Source: Heloderma charlesbogerti (taxonomy: Eukaryota; Chordata; Lepidosauria; Squamata; Helodermatidae). From it: a DNA stretch of 64,000 nucleotides. The notes below the pieces were generated by a model. That model did not search any database. It worked only from the letters and a program-made list of their open reading frames with translations, and had not been told where the DNA came from. Shown here in pieces: positions 55,257 to 64,000 of this stretch. Where the stretch lies: positions 1,358,001 to 1,422,000 of the forward strand of contig JANEZZ010002205.1 in assembly GCA_026122225.1 (NCBI GenBank), in the 5' to 3' direction. Both the position numbers and the translations under genes were made by a program. Numbering within the stretch: position 1 is the first letter of the stretch; each line of letters begins with the position of its first letter.

Positions 55257-56062
55257 TTATTGATTGCCTGCATTGAAATTAAGGTTAGAAAAACATTTCC
55301 CATTAGTTTGGGCTGATCTGGGGCAGGATTCAAATTAATTGAAGAATGGATTACATTTGAGATGACTTGGATGAGAAATGAATTGGCCGCCTTTGCCTCC
55401 TGTGAAATTTAAACAAATCCTAATAATTAATTCTACATTCGCCTATGTAGTAATAAATTAGCATAGGCAGATTTTATGCAGATTTGTGTCCTATGGGCCT
55501 TGGTCCTTTTAAGTGCCTAGCAACGCCCCTGAAGGGCAGTATATCAAATGATGCTGAGAATGCGTGGCTGTCAATTTTATACTCCCAGCACTAAAAGTTT
55601 CTAACAGGGGTCAGCCTAAGGAAAAGGCTTAAATAAATAAAAGGCCTTCACCTCTTGTTTGTCCCCACCATCTTGGACTGCCTCTGACTGCACTTATCTA
55701 ACAGAGCTGAAAGCCACGACTAGACCAACCCTCCCTGAACATGTCTACTCATGCTTTAGAAGCAATCACTTATTTCCTTGTTCTCATTGGTCTGCATGGC
55801 TTTTAGGTGTCCGCACCAGTAGTTCTTGTATGCACCGATCAACTAACCTGGAAAATAAACAGACTGCTATTAGATATGCTCCAATGGTCCTAATTATTTG
55901 ACAGCTGCCACTTGTAAAACTTTGTCCTTGCGTTGTCCACTTTTTTTGTCCTCTTGAGATAGAAACTTTTAAAGACTTTGTTGGCGTGAGATGATATAGC
56001 GGCCTTTCCTCAAGTTTTAAGCCCCTTCCTGACTCTTTAAACATAACATATTGGGGAGACTG
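55257..56062. other. Unrecognised spacer
   Basis: No recognised feature. Minus-strand frame 55784-56044 has no known domain. Confidence 0.35.
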
Positions 56063-56495
56063 GCTGTCCCTGATCTTCCATTTCCCCTTCCCGGCTGTCT
56101 CTGATCTTCCATTTCCCCTTCCCGGCCATCCCTGATCTTCCGTTTCCCCTTCCCGGCTGTCCCTGATCTTCCCTTTCCCCTTCCCGGCCGTCCCTGATCT
56201 TCCCTTTCCCCTTCTCGGCCGTCCCTGATCTTGCGTTTCCCCTTCTTGCGTTTCCCCTTCCCAGACGTCCCTGATCTTGCGTTTCCCCTTCCCGGCCGTC
56301 CCTGATCTTGCGTTTCCCCTTACCGGCTGTCCCTGATCTTCTCTTTCCCTTTACCGGCCGTCCCTGATCTTCCCTTTCCCCTTACCGGCCATCCCTGATC
56401 TTCCCTTTCCCCTTACCGGCCGTCCCTGATCTTCCCTTTCCCCTTACTGGACGTCCCTGATCTTCCATTTCCCCTTACTTGCTGTCTCTGAACTT
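56063..56495. repeat. 31-bp minisatellite, about 14 units
   Basis: The unit is TCCCTGATCTTCCCTTTCCC plus CTTCCCGGCCG, strongly pyrimidine-rich on the plus strand. One unit near 56232-56265 has a 14-bp internal duplication (CTTGCGTTTCCCCT). Variants: CCAT/CCGT/CCCT/GCGT and CCCGG/ACCGG. Confidence 0.95.
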
Positions 56496-56569
56496 CTCTC
56501 TGTAGCCTCCCCTTCTTTTGTCTTCAAAAGGAGAAGAAATTTGGGATAAATTCTCATGGGTTGGGTTCG

Positions 56570-57120
56570 TGGTTCTTGTGCTTACCTTGCTTGTGAGGTG
56601 AGTGTCTTGTCTGTCATTGTACAATAATCTCAGTGGCAGTCTGTAGCCACCTTAGCTTCCCACATTTCCATTAAAGCCGCCATGGAGAAGACATCATGAG
56701 GCCATTCCTCCCATGGGGCTTTTTCAGTTTAGGACGTGCAGGTGGCCTGGGAGGCTGCAGAGCAGTGAAGAGATGTACAATAGAGAGAGGAAAGAATACA
56801 CAGCACCCTCAGCCACCTCGCAATGATTAGGTAAGCCCAAAAATACCACCAAAAGACATTCAAAATTCTTTTTCAGGAAAGTGGAAGCCTCAACATAGTT
56901 GATGCTGTTGCCACTGCAGGAGCAGTGTAATAAACCAAAAAATTCTTAGGAAAAAGAAAGGACCTGTGCTACAACCCCTGCCAGTAGTGAGCAGTATCTG
57001 TGAGAAACTATTGGAGAATTTCTCTTCCACTAGGAGAAATTCAGTGAAATTGTCCCCCCAATTTCTCTGCCTATAAACAGGCTGGAGAATTTTGAGAGGC
57101 CATTTGTGCACAGCTCTATT
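56570..57120 (-). mobile_element. Second, inverted copy of the 52060-53208 element (partial)
   Basis: Minus-strand sequence matches 52060-52560: the AGAGCTGTGCACAAATGGCC end, CTCTGCAGCCTCCCAGGCC and the donor-like GCAAGGTAAGCACAAG. It has about 100 extra bp, a 1-bp deletion and a stop in the would-be coding segment, and lacks the other end. Confidence 0.6.
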
Positions 57121-57383
57121 GAAAAAGCCCTTTCTCGGCAGCCTTTCTGGGGCTTTCTATATTTACAATGAAACACCACCATCTAGTGGCTGAATTATAT
57201 CCTACTTTTTAAAAAAAATTCCAGCTTATCTCAGATCTTTCTGAAAGCGGGATAAATGGGGAAACATGCGGCAGACGTCCTGTAGGTTGACAACGTCATG
57301 TAAAGGACCCACAAACGTCCGTGGGTGGCTGATCATGAGCACGCAATAGATCGCTTTTGTAGAGATGCCCTCAGTGTTTCTGC

Positions 57384-57850
57384 TAGGGATGGAGGGATCA
57401 GTCCATCCTGATTCATGACAGCTGTTCAGTCCATTTGGCCCATTTTCAGTCCATTTGGCCTGAAGGGGGTGGCCATGCCCCCTTCTCCTGCCCCACTGTT
57501 TTCCCTCAACTGTGGATCATTTGGCAGTTTCCCAGCATTTGCACAGTTTTTCCCCCTCATTATAAAAAAAATGAAATGCCTCTCCTAAGGCTTAAGTTAC
57601 TGGCATGTATTGGCTTACATATTGGTATTTATGGTAACTTATGGTAACTTATGGTAATATTGGTCCCATCCCACTGACTTTAGTCCCTCCCAGCACTGCA
57701 ATGCAGCCCCCAGGAATTTCTCCAAAATTGGATTTAGCCCTCGGGTTGAAAGCTGTTCAATGCCCCTGCCCTAAAGTGCACACTTTTGTATGCATTTCCC
57801 CTAAAATATGCATTTATGCATTCCCCTGAAAAACACGTTTTTGTTCATTT
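57384..57850. mobile_element. Possible AT-rich TAGGGATG-type MITE relic
   Basis: TAGGGATGGAGGGATCAGTC at the left, with 'GCATTTATGCATTCCCC' style interior. No right end is identified. Confidence 0.35.
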
Positions 57851-57853
57851 CTC

Positions 57854-57854
<1 letters not shown>

Positions 57855-57891
<37 letters not shown>

Positions 57892-57892
57892 G

Positions 57893-57925
<33 letters not shown>
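57855..57925. repeat. (AT)n-(CA)n-(TA)n microsatellite
   Basis: Compound dinucleotide repeat. Confidence 0.95.
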
Positions 57926-58049
57926 GCATTTTTTTTAGCTGAGAACTGTATTGCAAAAATCAAAGAAGTGTGAAATCCAAATCATAACTGTGTTCCCATC
58001 TATATATTAGCGCAGGAAGTGTGAAATTGGTCAGTTTGCATAAAAATGC

Positions 58050-58400
58050 AGAAGCAATGAAATTCTCCTTCATCCCAAGTTCATGTACAAGGTTATGTTA
58101 TTGTCATGCAAAGACCTAAACAACTGGGTACCAGGATACCGAACAGACCACCTTCCCTTATTCCCTAGCAGACCCAGGTGACCTTTAAGATCATCAGAGG
58201 AGGCTTCGCTGGTCATTCCAAAACAAATGGAATGTTGCCCTGAAGAACCCTGACGGTGAGTCTTCTCTGTAGTGGCACCCACCCTTTTGAAAACCCTCCC
58301 TAGTGCAGTTTGGGAGGCAGAAAATATGCCATCTTTCTAACACCTCTTGAAAACACCCTTATTCACCCAGGCTTTACCTGGGCTGTAATTAAATAAATCA
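58050..58400 (+). mobile_element. L2-like LINE C-terminal remnant
   Basis: The decayed reading has 'SVVAPTLLKTLPSAVWEAEN'-like and 'LLKTPLFTQAL'-like features, followed by a GGGCTGTAATTAAATAAATC tail. Frame is broken. Confidence 0.45.
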
Positions 58401-58430
58401 TGCTGCTTGATTTCACTGCTCCTTTATTAC

Positions 58431-58840
58431 TCTAATACTAGAACCCAGGCTCATCCCATGAAGCTGATTGGTGGGAGATTCAAGGCAGATCAAAGGAAGG
58501 GCTTCTTCACACAGCGCATACATAGTCAAACTATGGAATTTGCAACTACGGGATGTAGCGATGGCCACCAGTTTGGATGGGTTCAAAAGGGGGTTGGACA
58601 AATTCCTGGAAGAAAAAGCTATCAATGGCTACTAGTCCTGATGGCTATGTACTACCTCCAGGACCAGATGCAGTGAGCCCATGTACACCAGTTGCTGGGG
58701 AACATGGATGGGTGGATGCAGTTTCACTCATGTCCTGCTTGTGGGTTCCTGGTGGACAGCTGGTTGGCCACTGTGTGAACAGAATGCTGGATTCGATGGA
58801 CCCTTGGTCTGATCCAGCAGGGCTATTTTTATGTTCTTAA
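58431..58840 (+). mobile_element. CR1-like LINE 3' end (TTCTTATG subtype)
   Basis: 'IGGRFKADQRKGFFTQ', a diverged VMATSLDGFKRGL region, and GATCCAGCAGGGCTATTTTT with ATGTTCTTAA. Confidence 0.85.
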
Positions 58841-59620
58841 TTCCATCATTCCTCTTGGTTTGCACAATTTATTCCTCTATTTTAAACATTTTTGGCATTA
58901 TGTCTGCAGGTAGTCATGGGGAAGGGAAGAAGATTTTGGGGAACAATGACATTGTAATGTTCTACCACCACCACCACCACCACCGACCACATCTGATTTC
59001 AGAGATATAATTAAGCATTTCAGGCCATTCAATTTCAGCAGTCATGAGTGCTAGAGACCTATTTTCTTTAAAACAAAATCTCAGAGAACTGTTGCGTAGC
59101 ATCACAACAGAAACACAGCCATGGTTATTAGAGGGGTTTCATGGGCTATTGTCATTTAACTTGGAGCCCATAATTATTGTCTCATCCCAACAATATATAT
59201 GCTGTTCACCTAAATGGCATTTCTTCTAACACCTCATTCTCGAGTTAATTGTACTGTACCAGATGGGTATCCCAACCCTCCTTCTGGCCTGATGAACCTT
59301 CCCTCTGAATATACCTCAGATGAGGAGATTTGGTCCACAGGTATACATTACATCTCAGGTGTGGTAGTCAGGGTGCTGAGAAGGGCCAGGTTCAAATTAC
59401 TGCTTAGCCAAAAGCTTACTAGGTGATCTCGGGCCAACTGTCTCTCAGCCTAACCTACCCCATGGACTTGTTGTACAGTCTGCTGAAGATTGCTTTTTTG
59501 TTGTGTTTTATCAATGTGCTCATGTGTGTTGGTGAGGTAGAAAGGGGAAGAGGGGGCTTACAAATGAGTTGAAGGAACTGCAACCAGAGGCAACACAATC
59601 TGGAACCGAACAAGAAAACA
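58841..59620. other. Mostly unrecognised; (CAC)n at ~58961-58985
   Basis: The dispersed motif TTGTTGTGTTTTATCAATGT lies at ~59500. No gene is recognised in 59044-59426. Confidence 0.4.
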
Positions 59621-60216
59621 ACATAAGAACGTAAGTAGAGCCCTGCTGGATCAGGCCAAGGGTCCATCTAGTCCAGCATTCTGTTCACACAGTGGCCAAC
59701 CAGCTGCCCACAGGAAACCCACAAGAAGGACATGAGTGGAACAGCACCCTCCCACCCATGTTCCCCAGCAGCTGGTATACACAGGCCCACTGCCTCTGAT
59801 ACTGGAGGTACCACAGAGCCGTCAAGACTAGTAGCCATTGATACCCTTTTCCTCCAGGAATTTGTCCAACCCCCTTTGAAAGCCGTCCAAATTGGTGGAC
59901 ATCACTATATCCCGTGGTAGCGAATTCTATAATTTAGCTACATGCTATGTGAAGAAATCCTTCCTTTTATCTGTCTTAACTCTCCCACCAACCAGCTTCA
60001 GGGGATGACCCCAGATTCTAGCATTATGACAGAGGGAGAAAAAAAAATCTCCCCCTCCACATTCTCCACATCATGCATAATTTTGCACCCCTCTATCATG
60101 TTCCCCCTTGCCTTCCTTTTTCCAAGCTAAACAATCCCAGCTGTTGTAACCTTCCCTCATAGGGGACGGGGGGATGCTCCAGCCCCTGGATCATTTGACT
60201 TGCCCTCTTCTGCACA
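59621..60216 (-). mobile_element. CR1-like LINE 3' part (TTCTTATG subtype)
   Basis: ACATAAGAACGTAAGTAGAG at the 3' end on the minus strand. Parallel to 54542-55125 over nearly its full length. Confidence 0.87.
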
Positions 60217-61395
60217 CGTGTCAGCTTCACTTGAGAAACAATATAGGTGAACTGGGAATCCATGGAGAAACTGGGAAGAGGAGCATTTGGGAAATGTGTC
60301 CTAAAGGAAAACCAGCCCTTCCTCCTGCACTCAAGTCCCCTTGAGCCATCAGGGCAGGACTTGGGGGCAGAAATGCAAGGCTCTATTCAGCAGGGGAACC
60401 CCAAACAAGGGCTTTGAACAGCGGGGGCTGGCAGCTCCGATGTCAGTGGGGCGGTGAATCTAATCCAGGTTTCAGTGAGAACCAGTCAGAACTCTAAAGC
60501 TTCACACCCTGGACAGCTCCCTTAAGGTTCTGACTGAAATCCAGAGAGGATTCACCACCCCATTGCAGCCACCAGCCTCCCCTGGCTTTAAATAAAATTG
60601 GGTTGATGCTGAAGGAGCCGTGCCAAAGGGGCCCCAGGGAAACTCTACCAGCGTGGCACGTTACCATCTGAATGGGGCAGCGGCTGGAAGGCCAATAAGT
60701 CCAAAGTCTTAAGATCCCCTAACTGCACCACTGCTTTAATGGACACCCTGGATCCTCTGCTCTTCCCCACTAAGACGCTTGGGACAAAGCAGCTTCTGTT
60801 TTCAAACTACCCAGATCATCTCCCTGATTATTATTATTTTTTAATTCTGTGCCCTAGGAGTAATTCTCCCCCCTCCTGCCCCACAATGTCTTTAGGAAAC
60901 AGGTGATGCACTGTGCCATATGATGTTTCTTGAATTTGTCCAGCCAGGAAATGGCATTAATGGATCCAGGATAACTTGGCTTCACTTGAAAGGGACTCTC
61001 AAATCCCGGTGTCTCTGCACCAGGTTATCCATCATATCTCAGGTGCTTTACTTAGCACCAGAAATCCTTGTAATTAGATTTTCTAAACCTTGCTAGAGTT
61101 GAAGTGCATCTGGCTGCATAGCAATTCAAACCTGAGGTCAGGGCTAGGGATCAGGCCACGCAAACCATGAGTTTAATTAGATAATAGAAAGAATAATCTG
61201 ATGGGTGCCCATTCCAATTAGTTCTTTTTGTGTAGGGATGCTTCTGAAATTCCCTTCATCTGAATTCTTCCTTGGCATTTGGGGTTCCAAATTCCCTGTG
61301 CTTGTTTTTAAAGTGGAGCTGATGCACTGAAAATTCTCCATTATTATTATTATTTTAATTTCCAAATTTTGTACGGCGCACTGCATAAGTGTAGT
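60217..61395. other. Unrecognised spacer
   Basis: No recognised gene or repeat. (ATT)n short run near 61340. Confidence 0.4.
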
Positions 61396-61403
61396 TTTCT
61401 GCA

Positions 61404-61985
61404 TAGGGATGTAGGGATCCCCTTACCTGGGGTCGATGGGGGGGTCCGCAGGCGAGGGGAGGCGATCTGGTCCTCTCCCCCGAAATCCTCCCAGGCCAGC
61501 TCCGCTTTGTGGAGCAGCTCCGGCCGCTGCTGGACTCCAGCCGTGGCCGGTCCGCAGAGGCAAATGGCATCCGGCGTAGGGGACGCCATTTGCGTCCCTG
61601 CTGTTGGCCATGATTGGCTATGTAAATATTTACGTAGCCAATCACGGCCAATGGCAGGGACACAAATGGCATCCACTACACCATTTGTGTTCCTGCTCTT
61701 TGCCGTGATAGGCTACGTAAATATTTACGTAGCCAATCATGGCCAATGGCAGGAACACAAATGGCGTCCCCTATGCCAGATGCCATTTTGTTCCACAGCC
61801 CGGCAGCAGATGGCTGAGGAATGAAGATGGTGACCCAGACCAGCCGCTGCCAGGTAGGTTCCGTCCTGGGGGGATTTCGGGGGGTGGCAGGTGGGGTAGT
61901 CCGTTCTGCCACGGACTCTGGGGGGGGCAGATCCCAAAGAATCCAGCCTCATTGGAGCCCGTGGCGGATTTCTCCGCCATCCCTA
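61404..61985. mobile_element. hAT-type MITE with hairpins (582 bp)
   Basis: It runs from TAGGGATGTAGGGATCCCC to TTTCTCCGCCATCCCTA. It has an exact 8-bp duplication TTTCTGCA (61396-61403 and 61986-61993). The hairpin at 61610-61645 has paired change GATTGGCTA/TAGCCAATC. The next at 61705-61741 has GATAGGCTA opposite TAGCCAATC (one arm changed). Confidence 0.94.
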
Positions 61986-61993
61986 TTTCTGCA

Positions 61994-62499
61994 TCCTTCA
62001 GTTCCTTCAGGTCTTTTGTGCCTTTTCCCCGCCATGTGCCTGTGTACATTAATAATAAAACACTGCAAGGAACAAGCAATCTTGAGCTGATCATTCTTTC
62101 ATTCATTCGTCTACTGCCCAATAGCCGAAGCTCTCCGAGTGGTTCACAAAAATTAAAACCATGAAGTTCAGCATAAAACAATTATCAAGGATATGTAATG
62201 CATCACCATTCTTTTTGTGTGTGTTTCACCAATGCTCGTGAGCTCAGATGTGGATTGATAAAACACCGCAGAAAAGTAAACCGGATGTGTTTATCCACAC
62301 GGCTGAACTAAGATTCTCTTTATGTCACTCTTCTACTAATTGGCAGGGACACACATGCGCATCTGTGAAACAATTTACACAAAAAAGAATTTGATGCGAT
62401 CATAAACATGATCATTACCAGGATCCCCCTTTTTCCGAGTGTTTTGTCAACGTATACATGAGCATCTGTAATGCCAACTGGTTTGCCAACTGCATCATT
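61994..62499. other. Spacer with dispersed TGTTTTATCAATG-type motifs and an L2-like scrap
   Basis: CAATAGCCGAAGCTCTCCGA with GGTTCACAAAAATTAAAACC (~62120-62160) is an L2-like antisense tail. Motif copies occur near 62215, 62265 (inverted) and 62440. Confidence 0.45.
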
Positions 62500-62705
62500 A
62501 TCCGGACGGGGAGAAGCTGGCTTCAGTTACCCATGCATAGCAACCTTGAGGCTAGATTACTGTCGTGTGCTCTGTGTCTGTCTATCTTTGAAGATAGCAC
62601 ATACTACACCAGTATAAAACAACTACATTGGCTCCCAGTCCCCTTCTGGGCCCCATTCAAAGTTAAACCTATAAAGTCGTTAATGTGGCTGCATGCCACA
62701 GGGTC
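62500..62705 (+). mobile_element. L2-like LINE reverse transcriptase remnant
   Basis: 'SNLEARLLSCALCLSIFED' and 'SIKQLHWLPVPFWAPFKV' match the 'LHWLPV...FK' region typical of L2 polyproteins. Confidence 0.6.
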
Positions 62706-62925
62706 TTAACTGCAGTCCCCACAGGTGCCCTGATGCCCTCACCACGGCTGAATTCCCATGGATTACTCCATCCCCCAGAGATCCTCATACAGATTGTTCT
62801 TTTCCTGGGCCCAATCTACACACAGACACTTTCTGAGGCGATTCAGTTTAAAACTGGATGCTCATCATTTTGGATTTCCTCCTCCCATGGCACATGCCGA
62901 CAACTAATGCAGCGTATACTAGGGA

Positions 62926-63330
62926 CTAGGGATGTCAGAGAATTCCTCCACGGATCTCAGTGAGGCTGAATGCCCCTGAACTCCGTGGCGGAATGGCCTG
63001 CCGCCCCCCTGCCCCCCCGCGGATCCCCCCCAGGGACGAGACTTACCTGGGGCGGATCTTCCGGGCCGCAGCGGCTCCGGCGGCAGCTGCAGCACTGGCG
63101 GCTGGTCTTCCGACCGGCTGCTGCCACCGCCATTTCCAGTCTTGTTTAAAAAAAAGACGTGATATGCTACGTAAATCTTTACATAGCCTATCATGGCTGG
63201 GTGGGTTTAAAAAAAAAAACACATACACAAAAGGCGGCTACAGCCACCGCCATTTGCGTTCCTTCTTTTTGGCTGTCTGAATCTACATAAATATTTACGT
63301 AGACTATGACGGTGAAAATAAAGGGGAATT
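62926..63330. mobile_element. hAT-type MITE, right end missing or decayed
   Basis: TAGGGATGTCAGAGAATTCC, GGGACGAGACTTACCTGGGG and CGGATCTTCCGGGC match the left part of 7058-8077. Hairpins near 63176 and 63293. No right terminus or duplication of CTAGGGAC is found. Confidence 0.75.
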
Positions 63331-64000
63331 TCCTTCCATTTTTTAAAAACAATGATTAAGCTTGGTGCAAAAGAGTGGAGATGCTTTTTTTGTTTGTTTT
63401 GATTTTTTCATGCATCCCAAAAGCAATGTGCTGACTTTCTCAGGAGTAAGACTCATTGAAGAGAATGTGATTTACTTCCGAGCAGACCTGGTTATCCATG
63501 CCAGCTAGTTGTCCCTTGAGGCAAAGAAATAAAAAGGACAAAGGAGAGAGCATGTCTCATTCATTACGCTCATTCAAAGGTGCAATCATGCACACAGGTA
63601 GGCATTAACAAAGACACAGAAACACAAAGGTCAGTGGAGGATGAAACCGACAGGAAGGGTTAACACCTTCCATTCTTGTCAGGGCCATCCTTAGCCGACA
63701 CAACTTTCCCTTCCTCCTTGCAGCGCTGAAGCCTCCCCTCTTCCCCGCAGAGTAGTACTGCAAGTTTAGGACATGCTGAGCCCCAAAACGCATGGTAATC
63801 GGAAAATCCATCACAAAAGGCCTTTGCGAAAATGCGGTTTTTACTGCAAGAAAACCCAAGACTGATATTTCGGGTTTTGTCATGTGCGTCACACACCCAT
63901 ATGTGAGGCACAGGAGCACGGCAGTGAATTCCCCCATGTAAACTGGGCTTTGTTGCTGCTGTCAGCAAGGAAAAAGTGAACTGTATTAGGATCACAGTGT
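63331..64000. other. Unrecognised sequence; short CATTGA-type repeat
   Basis: CAGGAGTAAGACTCATTGAA at ~63440 is a member of a common amniote repeat; relatives at ~45545 and ~53235. A minus-strand frame at 63605-63937 has no recognised domain. Confidence 0.4.

Noticed and set aside
63605..63995. 110-111 residue minus-strand frames as genes
   Set aside because: Two overlapping frames with no recognised domain and no conserved features.

Overview
This window is nuclear DNA from a reptile, most probably a squamate (lizard or snake). The evidence is the repeat content. CR1 LINEs have 3' ends of the ATTCTATG or TTCTTATG 8-mer type. There are BovB (RTE) copies ending in (ACA)n, L1 and L2-like LINE pieces, tRNA-headed SINEs of Sauria type, 5S rRNA-headed SINEs, and many GC-rich hAT-type MITEs. 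The window is gene-poor. I support one complete host gene, one terminal host exon and one long open retrotransposon frame; almost everything else is transposon sequence, tandem repeats or unrecognised spacer.

Layout. 1-2604 is a 33-bp minisatellite. 3450-4328 (-) is an intact, intronless F-actin-capping alpha gene, most like CAPZA3. 4.5-10.3 kb holds CR1 tails, SINEs and hAT MITEs, including one MITE inside another (7058-8077 within 6584-8246). 11.5-18.5 kb is CR1-rich, with one CR1 inside another and a small duplicate of the CAPZA3 5' end at 11523-11612. 20-26 kb holds an LTR-like block, SINEs, an L1 3' end and a CR1 reverse transcriptase fragment. 27.7-37.4 kb has another CR1, a 31-bp tandem repeat and a cluster of hAT MITEs. 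38.2-38.9 kb is a 31-bp minisatellite. 39.7-42.4 kb has a MITE carrying a solo LTR and a CR1 carrying a MITE. 44370-44620 (-) is the last coding exon of an LRRC38-like membrane protein. 45.7-49.0 kb is a three-level nest: a MITE containing an L1 that contains BovB. 49-64 kb holds chimeric retrocopies, an inverted pair of an unclassified element, more CR1, another 31-bp minisatellite and more MITEs.

The most informative signal is the hAT-type family with TAGGGATG termini. Ten insertions have 8-bp target duplications, eight of them exact or nearly so, and several can be checked against the interrupted host element. Many members carry alternating hairpin modules whose arms show paired (compensatory) changes. 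The second theme is chimeric retrotransposition using a short CR1 3' tail: 5S-CR1, L1-CR1, a CR1-CR1 chimera sharing a junction with a nested locus, and isolated tails of about 50-65 bp. No operon-like gene cooperation exists here. The two host genes look unrelated.
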